64,000 bases of DNA, from NCBI RefSeq assembly GCF_014495685.1, contig NZ_JACTVI010000011.1:1-64000 (forward strand). The letters run 5' to 3'. The translations under genes were made by a program, and so were the position numbers. Shown here in pieces: positions 1 to 8,278 of the stretch. Position 1 is the first letter of the stretch, and every line of letters begins with the position of its first letter. Under the pieces are notes generated by a model. That model was not told where the DNA came from. It saw nothing but the letters and a program-made list of their open reading frames with translations, and did not search any database. This stretch comes from Streptomyces sp. TRM68367 (GTDB lineage: Bacteria; Actinomycetota; Actinomycetes; Streptomycetales; Streptomycetaceae).

Positions 1-269
1 TGGCCTGGCACGTACGCGAGGCGGACATCGTCGTCGCGGCCGCCGGCTCGCCCGGACTGATCACCAAGGACATGCTGCGCCCCGGCGCCGCGGTCCTGGA
101 CGTCGGCATCACCCGCACCGACCAGGGACTGCTCGGTGATGTGCACCCGGAGGCCGCCCAGGTCGCCGGCTGGCTCGCGCCCATGCCCGGAGGCGTGGGC
201 CCCATGACCCGGGCCATGCTGCTCGCCAATGTCGTCGAGGCCGCGGGGAGGAACGCCGACACAGCATGA
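1..269 (+). CDS. folD: FolD, methylene-THF dehydrogenase/cyclohydrolase (C-terminal part)
   Basis: The reading frame enters from the left edge (first full codon at 3) and ends at TGA 267-269. It encodes the last ~88 residues of the bifunctional enzyme that converts 5,10-methylene-THF to 10-formyl-THF in the cytoplasm. Visible family signatures are the Rossmann segment [12 protein letters not shown], then GAAVLDVGI and the near-terminal [10 protein letters not shown] loop, all characteristic of FolD. Here FolD feeds PurU, encoded about 4.4 kb downstream on the other strand, which releases formate from 10-formyl-THF. A second, purine-biosynthetic folD probably exists elsewhere, so this copy may be the catabolic one; that is inference. 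Confidence 0.93.
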   Translation, partial: AWHVREADIVVAAAGSPGLITKDMLRPGAAVLDVGITRTDQGLLGDVHPEAAQVAGWLAPMPGGVGPMTRAMLLANVVEAAGRNADTA

Positions 270-498
270 ACGTGCCGGCCCGCGAGGTCGCCCTGTGCTC
301 GGCGGGCCCCACCTCGCTGCCGGCGGCGACGGGTCGCTGACGCCCCTTCCTCGCGCGGAACACGGGAGGAAGGGGCCTTCGCTCCGCCGAGCCGGTCGCC
401 GACTGGCCGCCGCCGATGGGCCGGTTGAGCGAGCAGGTGCCCGTGCCGAAGTCACACAACCCCGGAAAAAACACACAGACACCAGGGCTCAGCAGATC

Positions 499-1894
499 CT
501 AGGAGAACAGCGGGTACAGGCCTGATCGTTGGCGTATCGCCGCTGTGTACACGTCCACGGTCGCGGACGCCGCCGTGTCCCAGCCGAAGGACCGGGCGTG
601 CCGGGCCGCCGCCTCACCCATCCGGGTCGAAAGCGCCGGATCGTCGGCGAAGCGGCCCAGCGCCCGCGCGTACTCGGTCCGGGACGTGCCCCGGCACGAG
701 CACACCGCTCGCCCCGCCCCGAACAGCCACCGGCAGACCGCCCACCTCGGCCGCGATCACCGGCGTGCCGCAGGCCTGAGCCTCCAGGGCCACCAGGCCG
801 AAGGACTCGCTGTAGGACGGCATGACGAGCACCGACGCCGCCCGGTACCAGTCCGCGAGCCGGGCCTGTCCGAGGGCGGGTGGAACAGGACCACGTCGGA
901 GACACCGAGCCGTGCCGCCAGCTTCTGCAGGCCCTCCGGCTCGGTCAGACCGGATCCGCTCGGCCCGCCCACCACCGGCATGACGAGCCGCTCGCGCAGC
1001 TGCGGCCGCTCCGCCAGCAGCCGGGCGACCGCGCGCAGCAGAACGTCCGGTGCCTTCAGGTGCTGAATACGCCCCGCGAACAGCGGGACCAGCGCGTCGG
1101 GGGCAGCCCGAGGCGCAGACGGGCCGCGGCCCGCCCGGCCAAGACGCCGGCGGCGTCCGGCCGGAAGCAGTCCAGATTCACGCCCGGGTGGACGACGGTG
1201 ACCCGCTCGGCGTCGGCGTCGTAGTGACGGATCAGCTCGGCCGCCTCGCTGCCGGTGTTGGCGATAAGCCGATCCGCCGCCGCCACGATCTGCGTCTCGC
1301 CCGCCACACGGGCCGCGGGCTCGGGTGTGTCGCCCGCAGCGAGGGCGGCGTTCTTGACCTTGGCCATGGTGTGCATGGTGTGCACGAGCGGGACGCCCCA
1401 GCGTTCGGCGGCGAGCCGGCCGACGTGGCCGGAGAGCCCGTAGTGCGAGTGGAGCAGGCCGTAGTGCCCGGGACGCCGACCGGCCCACGCCCGCATCAGT
1501 CCGTGTGTGAAAGCGCACAGGTGTGTGGGCAGGTCTTCCTTGGCCGAGCCCTCGTAAGGCCCGCCTCCACGTGCCGGACGAGAACACCGGGCGCTAGCTC
1601 GACCACGGGCGGGACCGCGGCAGAGGTGTCCCGGGTGAAGATCTCCACCTCGACGCTCGCGGCCGCCAGGCGCCTGGCCAGCTCGACGACGTAGACGTTC
1701 ATCCCGCCCGCGTCACCGGTGCCGGGCGGCGCGGACGGCGCCGCGTCACCGGGCGTCCGCATGGTGATGGCCAGCGGTCTGCCGCCGAGCCGGATCTCCA
1801 GCGGCTCGGCGGCGACCAGCGTGTCCGCCCGGGCGCCGACAGCGCGCGCCCTCCCGGATCCGCAGCACGCGTCGACGCTCGGTGCCTCGTCCAT
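499..1894 (-). pseudogene. mshA-like glycosyltransferase pseudogene (four frameshifts)
   Basis: Pieced across three frames, the product matches MshA, the D-inositol-3-phosphate glycosyltransferase that starts mycothiol synthesis (GT4, GT-B fold). Ordered landmarks are [90 protein letters not shown] and FGWDTAASATVDVY. The frame breaks near 1558-1562, 1099-1103 (a G5 run on the + strand, probably one base short), 874-876 and 678-683. At least three of the breaks are explained by loss of a single C or G. The usual HYWLSGH motif reads HYGLSGH, and the N-terminus is atypical. Mycothiol synthesis is central in actinobacteria, so an intact mshA must lie elsewhere and this looks like a decaying paralogue. 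It lies 13 bp downstream of sdaA in the same direction, so it may still be transcribed. Confidence 0.85.
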
Positions 1895-1907
1895 GCCGGG
1901 GCCCCGC

Positions 1908-3290
1908 TCAGCACTCGATGATGTTGACGGCGAGGCCGCCCCGGGCGGTCTCCTTGTACTTGACGGACATGTCGGCGCCGGTGTCCTTCATGGTCTTGAT
2001 GACCTTGTCGAGGGAGACCTTGTGGGAGCCGTCGCCGCGCATGGCCATCCGCGCGGCGGTCACCGCCTTGACCGCGGCCATGCCGTTGCGCTCGATGCAC
2101 GGGACCTGCACCAGCCCGCCGACCGGGTCGCAGGTCAGGCCCAGGTTGTGCTCCATGCCGATCTCGGCGGCGTTCTCCACCTGCTCCGGGGTGCCGCCGA
2201 GCACTTCGGCGAGCGCGCCGGCCGCCATGGAGCAGGCCGAGCCGACCTCGCCCTGGCAGCCGACCTCGGCGCCGGAGATGGAGGCGTTCTCCTTGAACAG
2301 CATGCCGATGGCGCCGGCGGCGAGCAGGAAGCGGACCACCCCCTCCTCGTCCGCGCCGGGCACGAAGTTCATGTAGTAGTGCAGGACGGCCGGGATGATG
2401 CCGGCCGCGCCGTTGGTCGGGGCCGTCACCACCCGGCCGCCGGCGGCGTTCTCCTCGTTCACGGCCATCGCGTAGAGGGTGATCCATTCCATCGCGCGGG
2501 CTGCCGGGTCGCCCTCGGCGCGCAGTTGGCGGGCCGTCATGGCGGCGCGGCGGCGCACCTTCAGCCCGCCGGGCAGCAGGCCTTCGCGGGACATGCCGCG
2601 GGCCACGCAGGCCTGCATCACCCGCCAGATCTCCAGCAGACCGGCGCGGATGTCGTCCTCGGTGCGCCAGGCCCGTTCGTTCTCCAGCATCAGCGCGGAG
2701 ATGGACAGGCCCGTGTCGCGGGTCAGGCGCAGCAGTTCGTCGCCGGTGCGGAAGGGGTACTTCAGTACGGTGTCGTCGAGCTTGATGCGGTCCGCGCCGG
2801 CGGCGTCCTCGTCGACGACGAAGCCGCCGCCCACCGAGTAGTACGTCTTGGTCAGCAGCTCGGCGCCGGTGGCGTCGCGGGCCCACAGGGTCATGCCGTT
2901 CGCGTGGTACGGCAGCACCTTACGGCGGTGCAGGACCAGGTCCCCCTCGAAGGAGAAGGCGACCTCCTGGGCATCGCCGATCTCGACACCCAGCAGCCGC
3001 AGCCTTCCGGTCGACTTTATCCGCTCGACATCGCCCTCGGCCTGGAGGACATCGACGGTGTGCGGCTCGTTGCCCTCCAGCCCGAGCAGTACGGCCTTGG
3101 GCGTGCCGTGGCCGTGGCCGGTCGCGCCGAGGGAGCCGTACAACTCGGCGTGGACCGTGGCGGTCCGGGCGAGTACGCCGACCTCCTTCAGACGGACGAC
3201 GAACATGCGGGCCGCCCGCATCGGGCCGACCGTGTGGGAGCTGGACGGGCCGATGCCGATCGAGAACAGGTCGAAGACCGAGATGGCCAC
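1908..3290 (-). CDS. sdaA: L-serine dehydratase, single-chain, iron-sulfur type
   Basis: Deaminates L-serine to pyruvate and ammonia in the cytoplasm, using an oxygen-sensitive [4Fe-4S] cluster. The 460-residue chain has the N-terminal beta domain signature [15 protein letters not shown]. The C-terminal alpha domain has cysteines in [17 protein letters not shown] (around residue 340) and in [15 protein letters not shown] (around 387-398), the usual cluster ligands. I chose GTG 3290 because GAGGAG lies 5 bases upstream; GTG 3296 overlaps that ribosome site. It lies 26 bp downstream of glyA, so the two are almost certainly co-transcribed: GlyA makes serine from glycine and SdaA burns it. A housekeeping or glycine/betaine catabolic role is equally possible from sequence; the context favours catabolism. 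Confidence 0.95.
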   Translation of the reverse strand: MAISVFDLFSIGIGPSSSHTVGPMRAARMFVVRLKEVGVLARTATVHAELYGSLGATGHGHGTPKAVLLGLEGNEPHTVDVLQAEGDVERIKSTGRLRLLGVEIGDAQEVAFSFEGDLVLHRRKVLPYHANGMTLWARDATGAELLTKTYYSVGGGFVVDEDAAGADRIKLDDTVLKYPFRTGDELLRLTRDTGLSISALMLENERAWRTEDDIRAGLLEIWRVMQACVARGMSREGLLPGGLKVRRRAAMTARQLRAEGDPAARAMEWITLYAMAVNEENAAGGRVVTAPTNGAAGIIPAVLHYYMNFVPGADEEGVVRFLLAAGAIGMLFKENASISGAEVGCQGEVGSACSMAAGALAEVLGGTPEQVENAAEIGMEHNLGLTCDPVGGLVQVPCIERNGMAAVKAVTAARMAMRGDGSHKVSLDKVIKTMKDTGADMSVKYKETARGGLAVNIIEC

Positions 3291-3316
3291 GGTCACTCCT
3301 CAAGAAGGGGGCACAC

Positions 3317-4582
3317 CTATTTGTTCAGGCCGGGGTACAGGGGGTGCTTGTCCGCCAGTGCCTTCACACGCGCCTTGAGCGCCTCCGCGTCGTACGACGG
3401 CTTGAGTGTCTCGGCTATGACGTCCGCGACCTCCGCGAAGTCCTCCGCCTGGAAGCCGCGGGTGGCCAGGGCCGGGGTGCCGATCCTGAGCCCCGACGTC
3501 ACCATCGGCGGGCGCGGGTCGTTCGGGACCGCGTTGCGGTTGACCGTGATGCCGACCTCGTGCAGACGGTCCTCGGCCTGCTGCCCGTCCAGCTCGCTCT
3601 CGCGCAGATCGACCAGGATGAGGTGCACGTCCGTGCCGCCGGACAGGACGTCGACGCCGGCCGCGCGGGTGTCGGCGGCCGTCAGCCGCTCGGCGAGAAT
3701 GCGAGCGCCGTCAACCGTGCGGCGCTGGCGCTCCTTGAACTCCTCGCCGGCGGCAACCTTGAAGGAGACCGCCTTGGCCGCGATCACATGCTCCAGCGGG
3801 CCGCCCTGGAAGCCCGGGAAGACGGAGGAGTTCAGCTTCTTCGCGAACTCCTTCCGGGCGAGGATGATGCCGCCGCGCGGCCCGCCCAGCGTCTTGTGGG
3901 TGGTGGAGGTGACCACGTCCGCGTACGGCACCGGGTTCTCGTGCAGCCCAGCCGCGACCAGACCGGCGAAGTGCGCCATGTCCACCCACAGATACGCCTC
4001 CACCTCGTCGGCGATCCGACGGAACTCCGCGAAGTCCAGCTGCCGCGGGTAGGCAGACCACCCGGCGATGATCACCTTCGGTCGGTGCTCCTTGGCCAGC
4101 CGTTCCAGCTCGGCCATGTCGACCAGGCCGGTGGCGGCGTCCACGTGGTAGGCGACCACGTCGAACTGCTTGCCGGAGAAGTTCAGCCGCATCCCGTGGG
4201 TCAGATGGCCGCCGTGGGCCAGGTCCAGGCCGAGGACGGTGTCGCCGGGCTGGGCCAGCGCGAACAGGGCGGCCTGGTTGGCGGAGGCGCCCGAGTGCGG
4301 CTGCACGTTGGCGTACTCGGCGCCGAACAGCTCCTTGACCCGGTCGATGGCGATCCGCTCGGCGACGTCGACATGCTCGCAGCCGCCGTAGTAGCGGCGG
4401 CCGGGGTAGCCCTCGGCGTACTTGTTGGTCAGGACCGAGCCCTGCGCCTGCATGACCGCGACCGGCGCGAAGTTCTCCGAGGCGATCATCTCCAGGGTGG
4501 ACTGCTGGCGATGCAGTTCGGCGTCGACCGCGGCGGCGACTTCGGGGTCGAGCTCGTGCAGGGGTGTGTTCAGGGCGGACAT
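3317..4582 (-). CDS. glyA: Serine hydroxymethyltransferase
   Basis: PLP enzyme (421 residues, normal length) that interconverts glycine plus 5,10-methylene-THF with serine plus THF. Seen are the N-terminal [10 protein letters not shown] and [11 protein letters not shown] motifs, the THF/PLP segment [13 protein letters not shown], and the PLP lysine in [13 protein letters not shown] near residue 230. GAGGAG sits 5 bases before ATG 4582. The gene lies between purU and sdaA. In this order glycine and a C1 unit released by upstream demethylation would be condensed to serine for SdaA. Many actinobacteria have two glyA genes, and this arrangement suggests the catabolic copy. Confidence 0.96.
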   Translation of the reverse strand: MSALNTPLHELDPEVAAAVDAELHRQQSTLEMIASENFAPVAVMQAQGSVLTNKYAEGYPGRRYYGGCEHVDVAERIAIDRVKELFGAEYANVQPHSGASANQAALFALAQPGDTVLGLDLAHGGHLTHGMRLNFSGKQFDVVAYHVDAATGLVDMAELERLAKEHRPKVIIAGWSAYPRQLDFAEFRRIADEVEAYLWVDMAHFAGLVAAGLHENPVPYADVVTSTTHKTLGGPRGGIILARKEFAKKLNSSVFPGFQGGPLEHVIAAKAVSFKVAAGEEFKERQRRTVDGARILAERLTAADTRAAGVDVLSGGTDVHLILVDLRESELDGQQAEDRLHEVGITVNRNAVPNDPRPPMVTSGLRIGTPALATRGFQAEDFAEVADVIAETLKPSYDAEALKARVKALADKHPLYPGLNK

Positions 4583-4656
4583 ACGGTCTCCTCAGTCGGC
4601 GATGTACGGGCGGTGCACGGGAACGCGGCACGGGGCCTCAGACGTGGGACGGGGCA

Positions 4657-5529
4657 TCAGCGGAACACCACGGTGTGGTGGCCGTTGAGCAGGATGCGGC
4701 TCTCGCTGTGCCACTGCACCGCTCGCGCCAGTACTCGCGCCTCGACGTCCCGGCCCATGGTGACCAGCGCGTCGGGGTCGTGGGAGTGGTCCACGCGGAC
4801 GACGTCCTGCTCGATGATGGGTCCCTCGTCCAGGTCGAGGGTGACGTAGTGGGCGGTGGCCCCGACGAGCTTGACTCCCCGTCGGTGGGCCTGGAGGTAG
4901 GGGCGGGCTCCCTTGAAGCTGGGGAGGAAGGAGTGGTGGATGTTGATGGCCCGGCCCTCCAGCCGCTTGCACAGGTCGTCCGAGAGGATCTGCATGTAGC
5001 GGGCGAGGACCACGAGGTCGATCTCGTAGCGCTCCACCAGCTCCAGCAGTTGTGCCTCCGCCTCCGCCTTGGTCTGCGGTGTGACGGGGATGTGGTGGAA
5101 GGGGATGCCGTGGCTCTGCGCGAGCGGCTCGAAGTCCCGGTGGTTGGAGACGATCACCGGGACCTCGATGTTGAGGGCACCGGTGCTCCTGCGGAACAGC
5201 AGGTCGTTCAGGCAGTGGCCGTACTTGGAGACCATGATCAGGGTGCGGGTGGGGGCGGCCGCGTCGTACAGCCGCCAGTCGATCCGGTAGGTCCCGGCCA
5301 ACGGTGCGAAATCGGCCCGCAGGCGCACCAGTGACGTCTCCGGGTCGGAGACGTCGAAGTGCACACGCATGAAGAAGCGGCCCTGCAGACGGTCGTCGAA
5401 CTGCTGGCTCTCCAGGATGTTCCCGGAGTGCTGGACGAGGAAGCCGCTGACGGCGTGGACCAGTCCTGCCTGGTCGGGACAGGAGAGGGTGAGGACGAAC
5501 TCGCGGCCGGGGCGGGGGCGAGAGGGCAC
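4657..5529 (-). CDS. purU: Formyltetrahydrofolate deformylase
   Basis: Hydrolyses 10-formyl-THF to formate and THF. The 290-residue chain has an N-terminal ACT domain (LTLSCPDQAGLVHAV) and a formyltransferase-fold domain with VSNHRDFEPLA, the catalytic-site segment INIHHSFLPSFKGA and TLDLDEGPIIEQD. I chose GTG 5529 because GGAGG (5535-5539 on the complementary strand) lies 5 bases upstream; a longer frame to 5607 exists but has no better start and would lengthen the protein beyond the family norm. The gene is divergent from the formate-dehydrogenase-like gene at 5723. That pairing fits release of formate followed by its oxidation. It heads the leftward purU-glyA-sdaA set, and the putative operator repeats at 5546-5578 fall in its 5' leader. 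Confidence 0.95.
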   Translation of the reverse strand: MPSRPRPGREFVLTLSCPDQAGLVHAVSGFLVQHSGNILESQQFDDRLQGRFFMRVHFDVSDPETSLVRLRADFAPLAGTYRIDWRLYDAAAPTRTLIMVSKYGHCLNDLLFRRSTGALNIEVPVIVSNHRDFEPLAQSHGIPFHHIPVTPQTKAEAEAQLLELVERYEIDLVVLARYMQILSDDLCKRLEGRAINIHHSFLPSFKGARPYLQAHRRGVKLVGATAHYVTLDLDEGPIIEQDVVRVDHSHDPDALVTMGRDVEARVLARAVQWHSESRILLNGHHTVVFR

Positions 5530-5545
5530 AGCATCCTCCGGTGGT

Positions 5546-5578
5546 GCGTATTGAGCAACGTGGCGAGCGATACGCAAC
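5546..5578. promoter_or_regulatory. Candidate operator in the purU leader
   Basis: Two 14-base copies, gcgtattgagcaac (5546-5559) and gagcgatacgcaac (5565-5578), share the GCAAC end. They also place TGCGTAT and ATACGCA (5545-5551, 5570-5576) in inverted orientation. The same GTTGCG/CGCAAC core recurs at 8069-8083 and 10119-10158, so a shared regulator is plausible. Its identity is unknown. Confidence 0.5.
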
Positions 5579-5647
5579 ATGGTCCAGGGAGGAGAGGGTC
5601 CGGTCAAGGGTGTGTCTTGACAGAAGTCCGCCGGGCGGGCTTTCTAG

Positions 5648-5700
5648 GGCGTGTTGTGTAATGAGAAATACACATCGCTATGAGAAACACACCACACGCC
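5648..5700. promoter_or_regulatory. Inverted and direct repeats before the oxidoreductase gene
   Basis: An 11-bp inverted repeat with one mismatch, ggcgtgttgtg (5648-5658) and caccacacgcc (5690-5700), encloses two near-identical direct copies of ATGAGAAAYACAC (5661-5673 and 5680-5692). The segment is unusually AT-rich for this DNA and ends 22 bp before ATG 5723. A promoter or operator is therefore likely; no regulator is identified. Confidence 0.5.
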
Positions 5701-5722
5701 AACACACCGCGGAGCGCCATCG

Positions 5723-8023
5723 ATGACCCGCAAGGCCCCTGCTGAGGATCCCGGCGACGCCCGACTGCGGGTGAGCCCACCGAAGGACTACGCCGCCGGC
5801 ATTCCGGCGGTCACCTCGTCGCTGCGCCACGCGGGCACCCAGATGGGCCCGCGCCGTGGCCTGCTCACCCTGCTCCGGGTCAACCAGAAGGACGGCTTCG
5901 ACTGTCCGGGCTGTGCCTGGCCCGAGCCGGAGCACCGGCACCGCGCGGAGTTCTGCGAGAACGGGGCCAAGGCCGTGGCGGAGGAGGCCACGCTGCGCCG
6001 GGTCACTCCGGAGTTCTTCGCCGAGCACGGCCTGGAGGAACTCGCCGGCCGCAGCGACTACTGGCTCGGACAGCAGGGGCGCCTCACCCACCCCATGTAC
6101 CGTCCGGCGGGCAGTGACCACTACCGTCCGATTTCGTGGGAGGACGCGTTCGCCGTCGTCGCCCGGGAGCTCGCCGCCCTCGACCACCCCGACCAGGCCG
6201 CCTTCTACACCTCCGGCCGGGCGAGCAATGAGGCCGCCTTCGTCTATCAGCTGTTCGCCCGGCTGCTGGGCACCAACAACCTGCCGGACTGCTCCAACAT
6301 GTGCCACGAGTCCAGCGGTTCGGCCCTCGTCGAGACGATCGGCATCGGCAAGGGGAGCGTCACCCTGGAGGACCTTCACGAGGCGGACCTGATCCTCGTC
6401 GTCGGCCAGAACCCCGGCACCAACCACCCGCGGATGCTCTCCGCCCTGGAGCGGGCCAAGCGGCGCGGCGCCCGCGTCATCGCGGTCAACCCGCTGCCCG
6501 AGGCCGGCCTGCTGCGGTTCAAGAACCCCCAGCGGCCGTCCGGCATCGTCGGTGGCGGCACCCAGCTGGCCGACCTCTTCCTGCAGATCAGGCTGGGCGG
6601 CGATCAAGCCCTGTTCCAGGCCTTCAACCGGCTGTTGCTGGAAGCGGAGGACGAGGCGCCGGGCACCGTCCTCGACACCTCCTTCATCGCCGCGCACACG
6701 CACGGTTTCGAGGCCTGCGCCGAGCATGTCCGCAAGACCTCATGGGAGGACGTCCTGGAGGCCACCGGCCTCTCCCGGGACGAGATCACGGGCGCGTTCT
6801 CGGAGATCCTCGCCGCCGAGAAGACCGTCGTCTGCTGGGCGATGGGCCTCACCCAGCACCGCCATTCCGTCCCCACCATCCGTGAGGTCGTCAACTTCCT
6901 CCTCATGCGCGGCAACATCGGCCGTCCCGGCGCCGGGCTGTGCCCGGTGCGCGGCCACTCCAACGTGCAGGGCGACCGGACGATGGGTATCCACGAGAAG
7001 CCGAGTGAGGCCTTCCTCGACGCGCTCGGCACCGAATTCGGTTTCGCACCGCCACGTCATCACGGTCACGACGTGGTCGAGACCATCCGGGCCATGCGCG
7101 ACGGCCGGGTGAAGGTCTTCGTGGGGCTGGGCGGCAACCTCGTCGCTGCCGCCCCCGACACCGAGGTGACGGAACAGGCGCTGCGCCGCTGCCGGCTGAC
7201 CGTGCAGATCTCCACCAAGCTCAACCGCTCCCACGCGGTCACCGGGGAGCAGGCGCTCATCCTGCCCTGCCTGGGCCGCACCGAGGCCGATCTGCGGCCC
7301 TCGGGGCCCCAAGTGGTGACCGTGGAGGACTCCATGGGCATGGTGCATCTCTCGCGGGGACGGCTCGCCCCCGCCTCCGATCACCTCCGCAGCGAGGTGG
7401 CGATCATCTGCGGGATGGCCCGGGCCGTCTTCTCTGACCGCAACCCCCAGATGCCCTGGGAGGCGTTCGAAGCCGACTACGACCGCGTCCGCGAGCGCAT
7501 CGCACGCGTCATCCCAGGATTCGAGGAGTTCAACGACCGAGTGCGCCGACCCGGCGGCTTCGCCCTGCCCCACCCGCCCCGGGACGAGCGCCGCTTCACG
7601 ACGGCCACCGGCCGGGCCAACTTCACCGTCAACCCACTGGAGTTCCCGCGCGTACCGGACGGTCGGCTGCTGCTGCAGACGGTGCGTTCGCACGACCAGT
7701 ACAACACCACCATCTACGGACTGGACGACCGCTACCGCGGCATCCACCAGGGACGCCGCGTGCTGTTCGTGCACCGGGAGGACCTCGCCGCCCGCGGGCT
7801 GGCCGACGGCGACCTCGTCGACATCGTCGGTGAGTACGAGGACGGGGTGGAACGGCGGGCACCGGGTTTCCGCGCCGTCGCCTTCTCGACACCGCGCGGC
7901 TGCTGCGCGGCGTACTTCCCGGAGACCAACGTCCTGGTGCCCCTGGACTCGACGGCGACCATCAGCAACACCCCCACGTCCAAGTCCGTCGTGGTCCGGC
8001 TGGAGCCCGCCGCCGGGGTGTGA
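5723..8023 (+). CDS. Molybdopterin oxidoreductase, formate-dehydrogenase-like (FdhF/YdeP family)
   Basis: A 766-residue cytoplasmic molybdenum enzyme alpha subunit; no Tat or Sec signal is seen. It has CPGCAWP near residue 60, the bis-MGD domain with SNMCHESSG near residue 192 (the cysteine is at a position where family members may ligate Mo), GQNPGTNHPRM, and the C-terminal cofactor-binding domain with TATGRANFTVNPLE. GGAG lies 9 bases before ATG 5723. The family includes proteins annotated as formate dehydrogenase, but substrates of YdeP-type members are mostly unproven. Divergence from purU, whose product is formate, makes formate a reasonable substrate here. No accessory beta/gamma subunit or FdhD-type sulfurtransferase gene is nearby. 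Confidence in family is high, in substrate moderate. Confidence 0.88.
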   Translation: MTRKAPAEDPGDARLRVSPPKDYAAGIPAVTSSLRHAGTQMGPRRGLLTLLRVNQKDGFDCPGCAWPEPEHRHRAEFCENGAKAVAEEATLRRVTPEFFAEHGLEELAGRSDYWLGQQGRLTHPMYRPAGSDHYRPISWEDAFAVVARELAALDHPDQAAFYTSGRASNEAAFVYQLFARLLGTNNLPDCSNMCHESSGSALVETIGIGKGSVTLEDLHEADLILVVGQNPGTNHPRMLSALERAKRRGARVIAVNPLPEAGLLRFKNPQRPSGIVGGGTQLADLFLQIRLGGDQALFQAFNRLLLEAEDEAPGTVLDTSFIAAHTHGFEACAEHVRKTSWEDVLEATGLSRDEITGAFSEILAAEKTVVCWAMGLTQHRHSVPTIREVVNFLLMRGNIGRPGAGLCPVRGHSNVQGDRTMGIHEKPSEAFLDALGTEFGFAPPRHHGHDVVETIRAMRDGRVKVFVGLGGNLVAAAPDTEVTEQALRRCRLTVQISTKLNRSHAVTGEQALILPCLGRTEADLRPSGPQVVTVEDSMGMVHLSRGRLAPASDHLRSEVAIICGMARAVFSDRNPQMPWEAFEADYDRVRERIARVIPGFEEFNDRVRRPGGFALPHPPRDERRFTTATGRANFTVNPLEFPRVPDGRLLLQTVRSHDQYNTTIYGLDDRYRGIHQGRRVLFVHREDLAARGLADGDLVDIVGEYEDGVERRAPGFRAVAFSTPRGCCAAYFPETNVLVPLDSTATISNTPTSKSVVVRLEPAAGV

Positions 8024-8030
8024 GGCCCCC

Positions 8031-8083
8031 TTGACAGCGCTTTTCCGGGGTTGAAGAGTGTTCCCAAGTGCGCCATGCGCAAC
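8031..8083 (+). promoter_or_regulatory. Candidate promoter and operator
   Basis: TTGACA (8031-8036) is a consensus -35 hexamer, with a weak AAGAGT about 17 bp on. It is followed by gtgcgccatgcgcaac (8068-8083), which carries the TGCGCAAC half-site also found upstream of the BCCT gene. The only downstream reading frame before the 8214 hairpin is a 36-codon ORF. Confidence 0.35.
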
Positions 8084-8150
8084 GATCGGTGGGCTGGGTC
8101 GCTGAGCGCATCACCCTCGTTCACACGGAAGTCCCCCGAGGAGCTCGACG

Positions 8151-8261
8151 GTGAACGCGCCTGTGAAACCCGCCCCGGCCCGCGATGAACTCCCGGACCC
8201 GCGCCCCACAGAATCAGTGAGCCTCCTGGAGGGCTGCTCCAGGAGGCTCACTGACTCCTGA
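8151..8261 (+). CDS. 36-codon ORF, possible gene remnant
   Basis: GTG 8151 is preceded by GAGGAG at 7 bases. The frame (MNAPVKPAPARDELPDPRP...) runs 36 codons and its second half is the terminator hairpin, ending at TGA 8259-8261. I recognise no family. A good ribosome site, a candidate promoter/operator and an immediate terminator suggest the 5' stub of a gene whose body was deleted. A short leader peptide is the alternative. Confidence 0.3.
   Translation: MNAPVKPAPARDELPDPRPTESVSLLEGCSRRLTDS
8214..8254. terminator. Perfect 18-bp hairpin terminator between convergent genes
   Basis: The 18-base arm tcagtgagcctcctggag (8214-8231) is followed by the loop ggctg (8232-8236) and its exact reverse complement (8237-8254). 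There is no long T tract, as is usual in Streptomyces. Symmetry lets it serve both the rightward oxidoreductase and the leftward BCCT gene. Confidence 0.88.
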
Positions 8262-8278
8262 TTCGCGGACGCCTGCCT

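Noticed and set aside
1719..4052. 777-codon rightward open frame opposite sdaA and glyA
   Set aside because: It mirrors well-conserved genes on the other strand; its protein is His/Gly/Ala-rich with no motif. Long antisense frames are expected at this GC content.
5600..5722. Glycine or THF riboswitch upstream of purU/glyA
   Set aside because: The intervals have protein-operator-like repeats but no recognisable riboswitch core or paired-stem layout.
8214..8254. Inverted repeat of an insertion sequence
   Set aside because: A single hairpin with a 5-base loop between convergent genes fits a terminator; no transposase is nearby.
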